Origin: Microstegium vimineum
Lineage: Eukaryota; Streptophyta; Magnoliopsida; Poales; Poaceae
Direction of reading: 5' to 3'
NCBI GenBank assembly: GCA_022036555.1
Contig: CM039126.1
Location: forward strand, 33,751,925 to 33,815,924
DNA length: 64,000 nucleotides
Shown: positions 55,391-64,000 of the stretch, piece by piece
Layout of the letters: each line of letters begins with the position of its first letter
Position numbering within the stretch: position 1 is the first letter of the stretch
Notes under the pieces: model-generated
What the model saw: the letters and a program-made list of their open reading frames with translations, nothing else
The model's database searches: none
Told to the model about the DNA's origin: nothing
Translations under genes and position numbers: made by a program

Positions 55391-56310
55391 CTTTCCAGTT
55401 CTTCTTCCGATCTTTGGAAGTGGCATAGGAGACTGGGACATCTAAGCTTTCACTTGCTTAGAAGGCTTAGCTCGATGGACCTTATCCAAGGATTGCCAAA
55501 GCTAAAGTTCGAGAAGGACTTGATTTTCCATCCTTGCAGGCATGGCAAGATGGTTGCCGCTTCCCATCTTCAGGTGACTGAGATCATGACCAAACAACCT
55601 GGCGAGCTCTTACACATGGACACAGTTGGTCCAGCTCGGGTTAGGTCGGAAGGAGGGAATTGGTATGTGGTTGTAGTCGTTGATGACTACTCGAGATACT
55701 CTTGGGTGTTCTTTTTGGAGAGTAAGGATGATACTTTTATGCATGTTTGAGATCTGATTTTGAGATTGCAAAATGAGCTACCCAAGCATGCCATGAGAGC
55801 GATACGCAGTGATAATGGCACCGAATTTATGAATGCTCAATTTGCATCTCTTTGCTCTTCTTTGGGTCTCAACCACCAGTTTTCCTCTCCTTACACTCCC
55901 CAGCAGAAATTGTTGTTCAGCGCAAAAATTGGACCATTGTTGAGATGGCTAGGACGATGCTCAATAAGCATAGGACTCCTAGGAGGTATTGGGCCAAAGC
56001 GATAAATTCTGCTTGCTATGTTTCCAATCGCATTTTTCTTAGAGCTTTCAAGAAAAATACTTCTTATGAGTTGTGATTTGGGAGAGCACCCAAGGTAAGT
56101 CATCTACGGGTGTTTGGGTGCAAGTGTTTCATCCTCAAAAAGGGAGGTAAGTTGGACAAGTTTGAGTCTTGGACTTCTGACGGTATCTTTCTTGGTTATT
56201 CTACTCATTGTCGTGCTTATCGTGCTCTTAACCTTGAGACTAACCGAGTGATGGAGACTTGTGAGATTACTTTCGATGAGACTATGCCTTGTAGTTCGAT
56301 TGCTTTTGAG
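55391..56310 (+). pseudogene. integrase, Sirevirus 2 (broken)
   Basis: The zinc region WHRRLGHLSFHLL ... DLIFHPCRHGK has Phe where the first Cys of CxxC is expected. The core has HMDTVGP and RSDNGTEF (first and second Asp). A frame shift near 55905 leads to VVQRKNWTIVEMARTM, again with Gln in place of the third catalytic Glu. Stops at 55748 and near 56074 add to the damage. Confidence 0.83.
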
Positions 56311-56329
56311 CATGCAGGTGATGACGTGG

Positions 56330-58030
56330 TGAACACTAGCATCTTTGTGGAGGAGGAGCAGGAAGATGCCGATAGGGGTGATCCCGAGCCGACTCCACCG
56401 ACTGCCCCCGTCGACCTTGCATTGTCTACATCGGCTCACGGCCCTGATCCGTCTACTTCCTATCTCTCTCACTTTGCTCATTTGGCTTTTGTCGCGTCTT
56501 TTGAGCCCCGAGATGTTGGACACGCATTGATGGATCCGGATTGGGTCAATGCCATGCATGAGGAACTTGAAAACTTTGAGAGAAACCGCGTTTGGGTCTT
56601 AGTGCCACCACCACCAAGTTGCCACCCTATAGGAACCCAGTGGGTTTTCAAAAACAAACAAATTAAGGATGGGGTGGTAGTGCGTAACAAGGCTAGGTTT
56701 TTAGCACAAGGCTTTTGTCAAAAGGAGGGAATAGATTATGAGGAAACCTTTGCTCCCGTAGCTCGTTTAGAAGCAATTAAAATCCTTCTAGCTTTTGCGG
56801 CTTCTAAGGGTTTTAAACTTTATCAAATGGACGTTTAAAGTGCTTTCTTAAACGGCTACATAGAGGAGGAAGTGTATGTTAGACAACCCCCCGATTTCAA
56901 AAATCCCAAGTTTCCAAACCATATTTTTAAACTCCACAAAGCTTTGTATGGTTTGAAACAAGCCCCTAGAGCATGGTATGATAGATTGAGAACCTTCTTG
57001 CTTGCTAAGGGTTTTAAAATGGGATCCGTAGATAAGATGCTTTTTCTCCTCAAGCAAGGCAATGACTCGCTCTTGGTCCAAAATATACGTGGATGATATC
57101 ATCTTTGGTGGTTCTTCTCATGCTCTTGTTGCCAAGTTTGCAGATCTTATGAGCAGGGAATTTGAGATGAGCATGATGGGTGAGTTGACTTTCTTTCTCG
57201 GGTTGCAAATCCAGCAAACCCAGGAAGGGACTTTTGTGAACCAAGGCAAGTACACAAAGGACATTCTGAAGAAGTTTGACATGGGTGAGGCAAAGCCCCT
57301 CTCAACGCCCATGTCGACTACGACTGCCTTGGATGCGGATGAGGATGGAGAGCCTATTGATCAGACGAAGTACCGAAGCATGATCGGGTCGCTTTTGTAC
57401 CTGACGGCGACCGAGCTGGACATTCAGTTCGCCATCTGCCTATGTGCACACTTTGAGGCGTCTCCACGCACCTCGCACAAGCAGGCGGTGAAGCGCATCA
57501 TGAGGTACTTACGCTTCACTCCCGAGTTTGGCTTGTGGTTTTCGGCCTCCTCCTCCCTTATGCTTTGCGGGTATTCTGATGCTGATTTTGCCGGTTGTCG
57601 TCTTGATCGGAAGTCCACTTCTGGGACTTGTCAGTTTCTTGGGTCTTCACTCGTGTCGTGGTCTTCTTGCAAACAGTCTAGCGTTGCTCAGTCTACCATA
57701 GAGGCCGAGTATGTGGCTACCGCTAGCTGTTGCTCGCAACTAATTTGGATGATTGCAACTCTGAAGGATTTTGGCTTAATGCTTTCTCGGGTGCCTCTGC
57801 TGTGTGATAGCACGAGTGCCATTAGCGTAGCAAAAAACCCTGTGCTTCACTCTAAGACCAAGCACATTGACGTTCTGTTTCATTTTTTGAGAGATCACTA
57901 CGAGAAGGGCAACATTGACCTCTAGCATGTCGATACCGAAAACCAGCTTGCGGATATTCTCACAAAACCTCTTGATCAAGCTACATTTTCTCGCCTTTGG
58001 GGTGAGTTGGGTGTTTGCTTTCCTTTTTAG
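56330..58030 (+). pseudogene. RT and RNase H, Sirevirus 2 (stops, one frame change)
   Basis: RT: RNKARFLAQGFCQKEGIDY, QMDV then a stop at 56836 where Lys is expected, SAFLNGYIEEEVYV, ALYGLKQAPRAWYD. A frame shift near 57078 precedes IYVDDIIFGGSS (catalytic YVDD present). RNase H: GYSDADFAGCRLDRKSTSG, IEAEYVATASCCSQ, NPVLHSKTKHID; a stop at 57923 and the normal end at 58030 (LGVCFPF). The single-base defects suggest that it decayed after insertion. Confidence 0.87.
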
Positions 58031-59588
58031 GTGAGGAAAGCCTTTTGTACATTAGTTCTTCTTTTGGTTCTAATTTGTCTTTTCTTAGTTTTTCTAGTTT
58101 TTTCTTTTGATGTCAGTTTGCATTTTGCATCTCATTGCACTTAGTTCATTTTGAGCTTCATACCTATAGCCGATATAATGAAACTATGCTCTGTTTGAGG
58201 TGCTTTATGTGTCTATGGTATTGCTTAACTTAGACTCTTTTTGATCTTTTGATATACAATAGAGCTAAGTTAGAAAAGCTTTAAAACTAAATTTCATTCT
58301 ATATGTCACCTCTGAAATGACACTAGCATGTATAGGCTCTATGATGATCCCTTTAGGCTGTCTTGTATATAGCTTGTAACTATGGATCTTCATTATTTCA
58401 TTCACTTCCATTGAGCACCATGTTTAAATTTGATCTAAAATGAAGTAGCTCTCTAAATAGTGAATTGAGAAGATTGAGTTGGGTTTGCATCTGTGAGCAC
58501 TTCACCGTGTGTTCGAGACTGCTTCCCATATGGGTTGAACTTGAGCGGTGTCGTGTATGACTGAAACCAGTGTGTTAAGCTCTTTGCCTTCACCTGGTTG
58601 ATAAGTGGCATCATTTTGCTTACAACCACTCGCATACACTTATAATGTGCCTAAAACTGTTTTTGCTGCACACTCTGAAAAATGAAAAATTTGTTTTAGT
58701 TTGGGTCATTGGCTTGTTGTATGAGCTTTGCTAGGGATAGTCTACTCGCTATACATGAGATAGTTTTGAGGTTGATCTTATCTTGTATGCCATGTTTAGT
58801 TGTCTTTCGGTGGTGATACACTTTCTCTTCTCACACATGTAAACTTCTCTAAACTAGCTTCTAGAGTGATCTTTAGCTCAACTAGAGTCTCTGTTGGGCA
58901 CTTAGAGCTTTTCCTATTCTCATAGGATCACATCACTTAGAGCATCCTTTCATTGTCTTAGCTCTATGTATGAATCTTTTGCACTCATTTTGCATTTCAT
59001 AGCATTTATGGCCTAATTCTTGAGTTTTGAGCCTTGATGAGCTACATGTGTCAACAAGGGGGAGAGATGTGCATTTCACTCTATTTTTTTCAGCCATCTA
59101 CATTCAAGGGGGAGAAACATGTGTTCAAGGGAGAGAAAATGTGCTTTTGTGAAAAACTTGCATTTTTAGCTCTTTTCATCCTTCTTGGTATCTTGAGTAT
59201 GGTTTTGCTTAGGGGGAGTTTTGCTAGATGTGTTGAGCCTTTGCCTCTTCTGGAGGGTCTAGATTGCTTTGTTGGCTCCGACAGGTTTCGATTGGCCTCT
59301 TGAGTTTTATGTGATTTAATTGGTATTTCGGAGAGTTTCTTGTCGTAAGGCGATTGGTATCTTTGGCTTGCTAGCGGTGTTGAGCCCATTTTCTGCCTCT
59401 TCTTGAGGGCTAGTTGTGTTTTCCTTGGTTGCATCGAGCCATTGCCCATGTCTTTGGGGACCAAGTTTTGGATGCGCTTTGCTTGTCTCAAGTGACCCCA
59501 TTTTGGCTTTCTTAGCTTTTGGTCATTTGGAGAGCTTTACCATGTTGGCTCAAATCTGAAATGCACTTGTGTTGACAATGCACTCATC
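58031..59588 (+). other. pol-to-LTR spacer of Sirevirus 2 with repeated polypurine motifs
   Basis: 1.56 kb with no supported gene. AAGGGGGAGA-type motifs occur at about 59056, 59106, 59127 (imperfect) and 59210 before the last one at 59589. This is the known Sirevirus multiplied-PPT pattern. Confidence 0.75.
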
Positions 59589-59598
59589 AAGGGGGAGA
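59589..59598 (+). other. polypurine tract, Sirevirus 2
   Basis: AAGGGGGAGA, one base before the LTR start TGCGAACAC. Confidence 0.85.
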
Positions 59599-59599
59599 T

Positions 59600-61520
59600 T
59601 GCGAACACATGGTTGATATGTGCCCATGTTGTTTAGTTGTATGATGAGTGATTGATCAACATTTGAGTGTTTCAGTTTGAGCGGTTATCACTAATCCTTG
59701 CAAAAGCATGTGTGTGCCTATCTATCGGCTTGTGGTGTGCATGTGCTAGGCCCGGAGACAGTGGTCATTGGCGTGGTGATGGTTGAGTAGAGGCTTGCCG
59801 TGCCGATGGACTGAGAGCGGTGAAGGGTGGAAGCGAGGCTCGGACCGAAGGAGCATGGGCGTCGGAGGACTCGCTGTGGTGGCTAGTGCTTGGCACCGGC
59901 AAGTGCGATAAGGCATGGAGGTAGATCGAGTCGACTGAGTCAAGACGGCGGATGAGCGGGTCGAGCGGAGGCTCATGGGACTCGGAGTCCCACCGGGTGA
60001 GGACAAGGTGGCTTGAGTAGAGCGGTTTGGTGGTTTGGGCCTCAAAACCATCGGAGGACGGTTTCCGAGTTTTGGCCTCAAAACTCGGGGTTCGGTAGTT
60101 GAGCCAAAAGCTACCGGTGGCGGGTTTCGCGGGTTTGGGCCTCAAAACCCGGGCGGAGCTTCCGAGGAAGCGGGGATGGCATGTGGCGGAATCCTGGAGG
60201 TTGTGTCGAGGCGACGGCAACTCCTGGCAGGAACTGGGACCGTCCATTCAAATCAAGGAAGATATTTTTCAGAGCTTGGACTACAATGCTTAGGCTAGGT
60301 AGTTCACTCATGTATCTAGGGGGGTCTTTGGGAAATAGCCAAAGCCCGTTAAGTAGGGGATGAAGGGGTATCCCTCATCCCATCTCTTGCATTCCTTTCT
60401 TCCACCTCCCACCTCCTAGGTCTTCCCCTACCTCTAGGCTTCTTACTTGAGATCCATGGTGTCTCCCATGTCAAACTAAGATTTTGTCCAGGAAAGGAGG
60501 TCGTAACCTCCTTGTCTCCTCTGGGATTCAATTTCGAAAACCGCTTGTGCTTGTGTTTTTTTGGTTCTTGATTCCCGTTGCTCAATCTCCCTCCTTGCCG
60601 CATGTTTTGGAATTCTGTTTGAAGTGAAAGTTGCTGCTACCCCTTGTGATCAAATCCACTGAAGGAATCAGACTAGGATGGGGTGAGCAAAGAGATCGAT
60701 CCGTTTGCGTTTTGCCTTGTTCTCCACTTTGTTTTATTCGTTCTTCATTTATTCACAAACTTGTAAGGGAAGGATGGACTAGATCCTCCAAGAGTAGAGT
60801 CACATCTACCTCAGAAACCTCCCCACAAAGTTTGGATTCAATCGGAGTTGAAACGAACAAGTTCCGGCGTTTTTCGTGTGATCCGCGCAGTTTTCGGGGG
60901 CATCGGACGCAGGGTCTGGACGCTGAAATTCACCCGTCGGACGCTGCCCGCTCCCTAGCCGAGCGTCCGTCACCTAGAGCTGTTTCAGGCTATTTTTTTG
61001 GTGCAACGGACGCTGGCAACAGACTCTGCAATGGACCGTCCGTCGCCCAAAGGACTGTCCATCGCTCAGCGTCCGTCGCCCTCTTCAGTGTCCATCGCAG
61101 CGTCCGTCGCCCTTCCAGCAAGGTTTTCAGGATTTTTCTCGCCTACTGTTTTGGCCGTATCTCTCTCATCTGGACTCCGAATTGAGTTCCATTTGTTGTG
61201 TTGGTTTCGTAATCACGCAGGGAACTTAATGAAGCACTTTTGAGATCAGTTCTCACAAGTATTTTTGGGTGTGCTCTCTTCTCTTCTCTCTAGGGTTCGA
61301 GAGTCGCACTATCGGTGTCTCGGTTTGAGTTTTTGGTATCCGGAAGATCCGCTGTACCTCTTGGTCATCACCAAAGGTATCCACCCTCTCTAGGGTCGTG
61401 ATCGTACTGGTTGAGTAAACTTGCTTTGTGGGGTTGTTCTTGGGAAGAGTGACCCGAATATTTCGAGAAAAAATTGAGGCTCCCATTCACCCCCCTCTAG
61501 ACGCCGTTCTCGGTCCCTCA
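59600..61520 (+). repeat. 3' LTR of Sirevirus 2
   Basis: 1921 bp from TGCGAACACATGG to CGGTCCCTCA; aligns with 47808-49712. The target copy GGAGA follows at 61521. Confidence 0.93.
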
Positions 61521-61757
61521 GGAGATAAGGTCTTGCTATTCAACTCAAGATTCAAGCTATTTGGTCACGGAAAGTTGAAAAGCAAGTATGAAGGGCCATA
61601 CCTCATCGTCAACGTCGCATCTCATGGAGCGATCACACTCCAGGACGACGACTGCAAAATTTTTAAGGTAAATGGTCAACGTCTTAAAGTTTTCCATGAG
61701 CATGAAACACCTGAACAAGAAATTGACATGATAGACTTTGTTCTTAATCCAAATTAA
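61521..61757 (+). pseudogene. integrase C-terminus, Athila, copy B
   Basis: GDKVLLFNSRFKLFGHGKLKS, YEGPYLIVNVASHGAITL, HEHETPEQEIDMIDFVLNPN, ending with TAA at 61755-61757. Unlike copy A it has no stop after HETP. It is detached from the rest of integrase by the Sirevirus insertion. Confidence 0.82.
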
Positions 61758-62217
61758 AACTAAAATCTACATGTTTTAACTTTTTGTTCAATTTTCATGT
61801 TTGACCTTAGACTTAGCCTAGATTTAGCCTTGTCTCCTCCCACGAGAAATTTTGGCCCATTTGGCCTCAATAGGAGGTCGGCCGACCTCATCCTAGGGTC
61901 GTTCTGCCCGAGGTTGCACAGCCTGCCTAGCCTGACCTGTGGGAGTCTGAAACCTGGCTCGGTCAGACCAGACCTTTCAAAAGGAGGTAGGCCGACCGTG
62001 GTTTGAGCCCTTTCAAAATGCCAGTTGCACATGAAGATTGGACCAACGTTCCCCTTCTGTTTCATCGTGATCCGAGCGAGAACGAAGGAGCTGAACGTTG
62101 GAATCCATCTTCTTAACCCCCTCTCCTTCTTCTTCCTCCTCCTACCTTGTTCCTCTTTACAACTAGCAGATCTTCCACCACTCCTTGCATCCTTTCACAC
62201 AAACCTTGATCCTCACC

Positions 62218-62986
62218 ATGGCCCCACCAAGAAACAACAGAAAAATGCCACTCATCCCCTTCAATGGAAGCCTTTCCAAGGTCCAAGATCCCATCAACGC
62301 CGACGCCATGGACTTCGAAGTTCTCGACGTTGCTCCCCTTGCCATGGTGCCACCGCCACCCCAGCTGAGCACCCCTAGGGGGGTCGACCGACCTCTAGCT
62401 GGCACTCAGAGAGGGCGAGGAGCATTGCCCGATCAATGTCTCCTCGCCGCAATCTGACGCCAGTTGTGCGTCCAGTAACTCCCAAAATGTCAACCGCTAG
62501 CCAATTGGGGGTGAAGAAGGACATCGTCTTCGCCACCGAAGGCGATATAAGCACGGGCTACACCAACTCGTACTCGCCATCGACACCGATGTGGATGTGC
62601 CTTCAAAGGGCTCATGGTGGACCGGGGATGGGCAAGGTGCTTGTCCCTCCCCTCACTTCCAAGGATCGGAGGGAGACACGGAAATCCCTTGAGTCTGAGG
62701 CTTCTTGCAAGTCGATCTGGCAGACTAGCAACCCGCCTTCCATCTCCAGCCCTCCAGGCCAATTCCAAGAGGAGGATGAGGAGAGTGATAGGAGAAGCTG
62801 CTACGCATACTTGGTAGGCTTAGGGAGAGCAATACAAAGCTAGCGGAGAGGGTAGCAGAAGAAAGAATGGTGCGCTTAGACTTAGAAGATAGTTTCAATG
62901 GTCTTCGCATTAGCACTAGTGTGAAGATCAAGCGCTTGGCCAAGGCTATAGAGAGGTAGGATCTCTTTGCCCCTCCTTCTCCATAG
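62218..62986 (+). pseudogene. 3' ORF of the Athila element, copy B
   Basis: ATG at 62218 (MAPPRNNRKMPLIPFNG). It lacks the early stop of copy A but shifts frame near 62380 and again near 62790, and has a stop near 62957 (ER then TAG). The second frame (62436-62843) matches copy A (TPMWMCLQRAHGGPGMGKV). One palindrome in it is degraded to GGTCGACCGACC. Function is unknown. Confidence 0.7.
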
Positions 62987-64000
62987 ATCACTAGTATCTC
63001 TAATAAGTTAGACACTTAGATTTGTTTTCAATCATTTCCCTTCATCAATGTAACTTGTGCTTAGAAAATATGAATTGAATAAAGATTTGGTTCTGCTGCT
63101 GTCTTACCCCAACAGAACCCCTGGATTTGATCTATATCTGTCCTGTGTTCTAGTGTGCTCCGAAATAGGTATGGGGGGGTGTCGGTCGACGCCCCAACAT
63201 GCCAATTCATTAGTTTGGCCACTAAGCCATGGTGTACATGGTCATGACACGTTCCACAAAAAAGTTGGACCTCAACGGACACGTTTGTGCAACGGCCGAT
63301 GCACCTTAGAGGCCAAAATGTAGAACTTACAAAGCAGATCAATGTTCAGAGATAAGGGATTCCAATTCAGAGACCGAAATGGCCAAATGGCCCGAAGTGA
63401 GGTCGGCCAACCTCACCTTGAGCCCTCTGGTCCACCAGCCAGCATCCACTCAACCTCAACATCCATTCTGTTTGGTTTGCCACGTCTCTCCCCTTTTTTC
63501 TTTATGTTTTTATTTTTTTCTCATTTCCCTTCTGAATAAAAATAAAATAAAAATAATTCCTTCATTAATCACTTGGTTTATTCCGCTTTTTAATATTAAA
63601 TAAAATAAGAAGATCACATCTGAATTTTAATTTGAAAAGTGACATGAGCTATGATGTTTAAAGGGAAAAAGTGTCATAAAGACAAATTCTAGCTTTTTGC
63701 TTATGCTAGTGGGAAAATACCTTGATAGGAAGATCATATTGACTAAGTTGTTGATTAATGTGATATAGTTCTCGGTTTATGATTCATACCCTTGCTATTT
63801 AAGGTTCTTGGAGATTAATTTTTGAAAATGTCATAAAACCATAATGTCATTACTCCTCTATATTGAGAAAATTCCTACCAAAGCCATAATGTTTATACAT
63901 GTTCAAAACCTTCCTCATATGCTTCTTGTTTTTGCTTTGAGTTTAATCAAACCTTTTGACCCTTGTTGAGAATTTTGTCATAGTTCAAAGATCAAGATCA
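62987..64000 (+). other. Athila 3' spacer to window end
   Basis: No supported gene. AT-rich after 63490, with AATAAAATAAAAATAA near 63535. It is homologous to the inverse complement of the gag-only element spacer, so the 3' LTR is expected roughly 0.9 kb beyond the window. Confidence 0.7.

Larger units (their letters stand above)
51410..61520 (+). mobile_element. Sirevirus/Maximus-type Ty1/copia element 2 (5' LTR truncated)
   Basis: A partial 5' LTR (51410-52364), PBS, gag, protease, integrase, RT/RNase H, a long spacer with GGGGGAG motifs, PPT and a full 3' LTR (59600-61520) followed by GGAGA (61521-61525). The left end is a rearrangement junction, not an insertion end. The same GGAGA site borders the solo LTR at 47808, so both derive from one insertion into Athila integrase. 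Confidence 0.9.
61521..64000 (+). mobile_element. Athila element 3' region, copy B
   Basis: It repeats 49713-51409 (integrase C-terminus, 3' ORF, spacer) with scattered substitutions, then continues past the copy A breakpoint at 63206. From 63100 it matches the inverse of 33941-35600 in the gag-only Athila element. The window ends before the 3' LTR. Confidence 0.87.

Noticed and set aside
1..64000. CRISPR arrays, bacterial operons, rRNA or tRNA genes
   Set aside because: None seen; spaced repeats are LTRs and dispersed motifs, and the sequence is plant retrotransposon DNA.

Overview
This window is nuclear DNA of a grass (Poaceae, probably panicoid). It is packed with nested LTR retrotransposons of four plant lineages: Sirevirus/Maximus copia, Tekay-like chromovirus, dual-RNase H Tat-type gypsy and Athila-type gypsy. 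tRNA-Met and tRNA-Asp type primer sites and grass-type Opie/Ji-like copia proteins support this. No complete host gene is visible. Nearly every retroelement frame carries stops or frameshifts, so most coding entries are pseudogenes.

Layout. (1) Bases 1-20313 hold a minus-strand Tekay-like chromovirus: 17 bp of 3' LTR, PPT, chromodomain integrase, RT/RNase H, protease, gag, an extra leader ORF, PBS and a 3.7 kb 5' LTR. Its RNase H domain is split by a plus-strand Sirevirus at 1799-11887 (1.9 kb LTRs, 5-bp target duplication). (2) Bases 20314-20716 are a GC-rich orphan patch. (3) Bases 20722-40941 are a minus-strand, gag-only Athila-type element with CACCC target duplications. Its 3' LTR is split by a plus-strand Tat element at 21267-32842 with ACAGC duplications. 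The Tat element carries an antisense, apparently spliced gene with a plant-mobile-domain-like product. (4) Bases 40947-44111 are the remnant of an Athila-type extra ORF, split by a solo LTR at 42476-43958 with GTGCC duplications. (5) From 44112 a plus-strand Athila element runs through protease, RT/RNase H and integrase. Its integrase is split by a Sirevirus LTR. The segment 'Sirevirus LTR + Athila 3' region' occurs twice (47808-51409 and 59600-63206), with a second Sirevirus body (51410-61520) between the copies, so an old tandem duplication is inferred. (6) The window ends inside the Athila 3' spacer.

Most notable observations. The Tekay leader ORF begins with a striking mimic of the histone H3 tail, in an element whose integrase ends in a chromodomain. 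The Tat element has an antisense gene with TATA box, two predicted introns and a plant mobile domain. Each element family is saturated with its own short GC-rich motif (GCCGAT in Tat, GGTCGGCCGACC in Athila, TCCGGA in Sirevirus 1), suggesting family-specific cis-recognition. All coordinates and alignments were made by eye.
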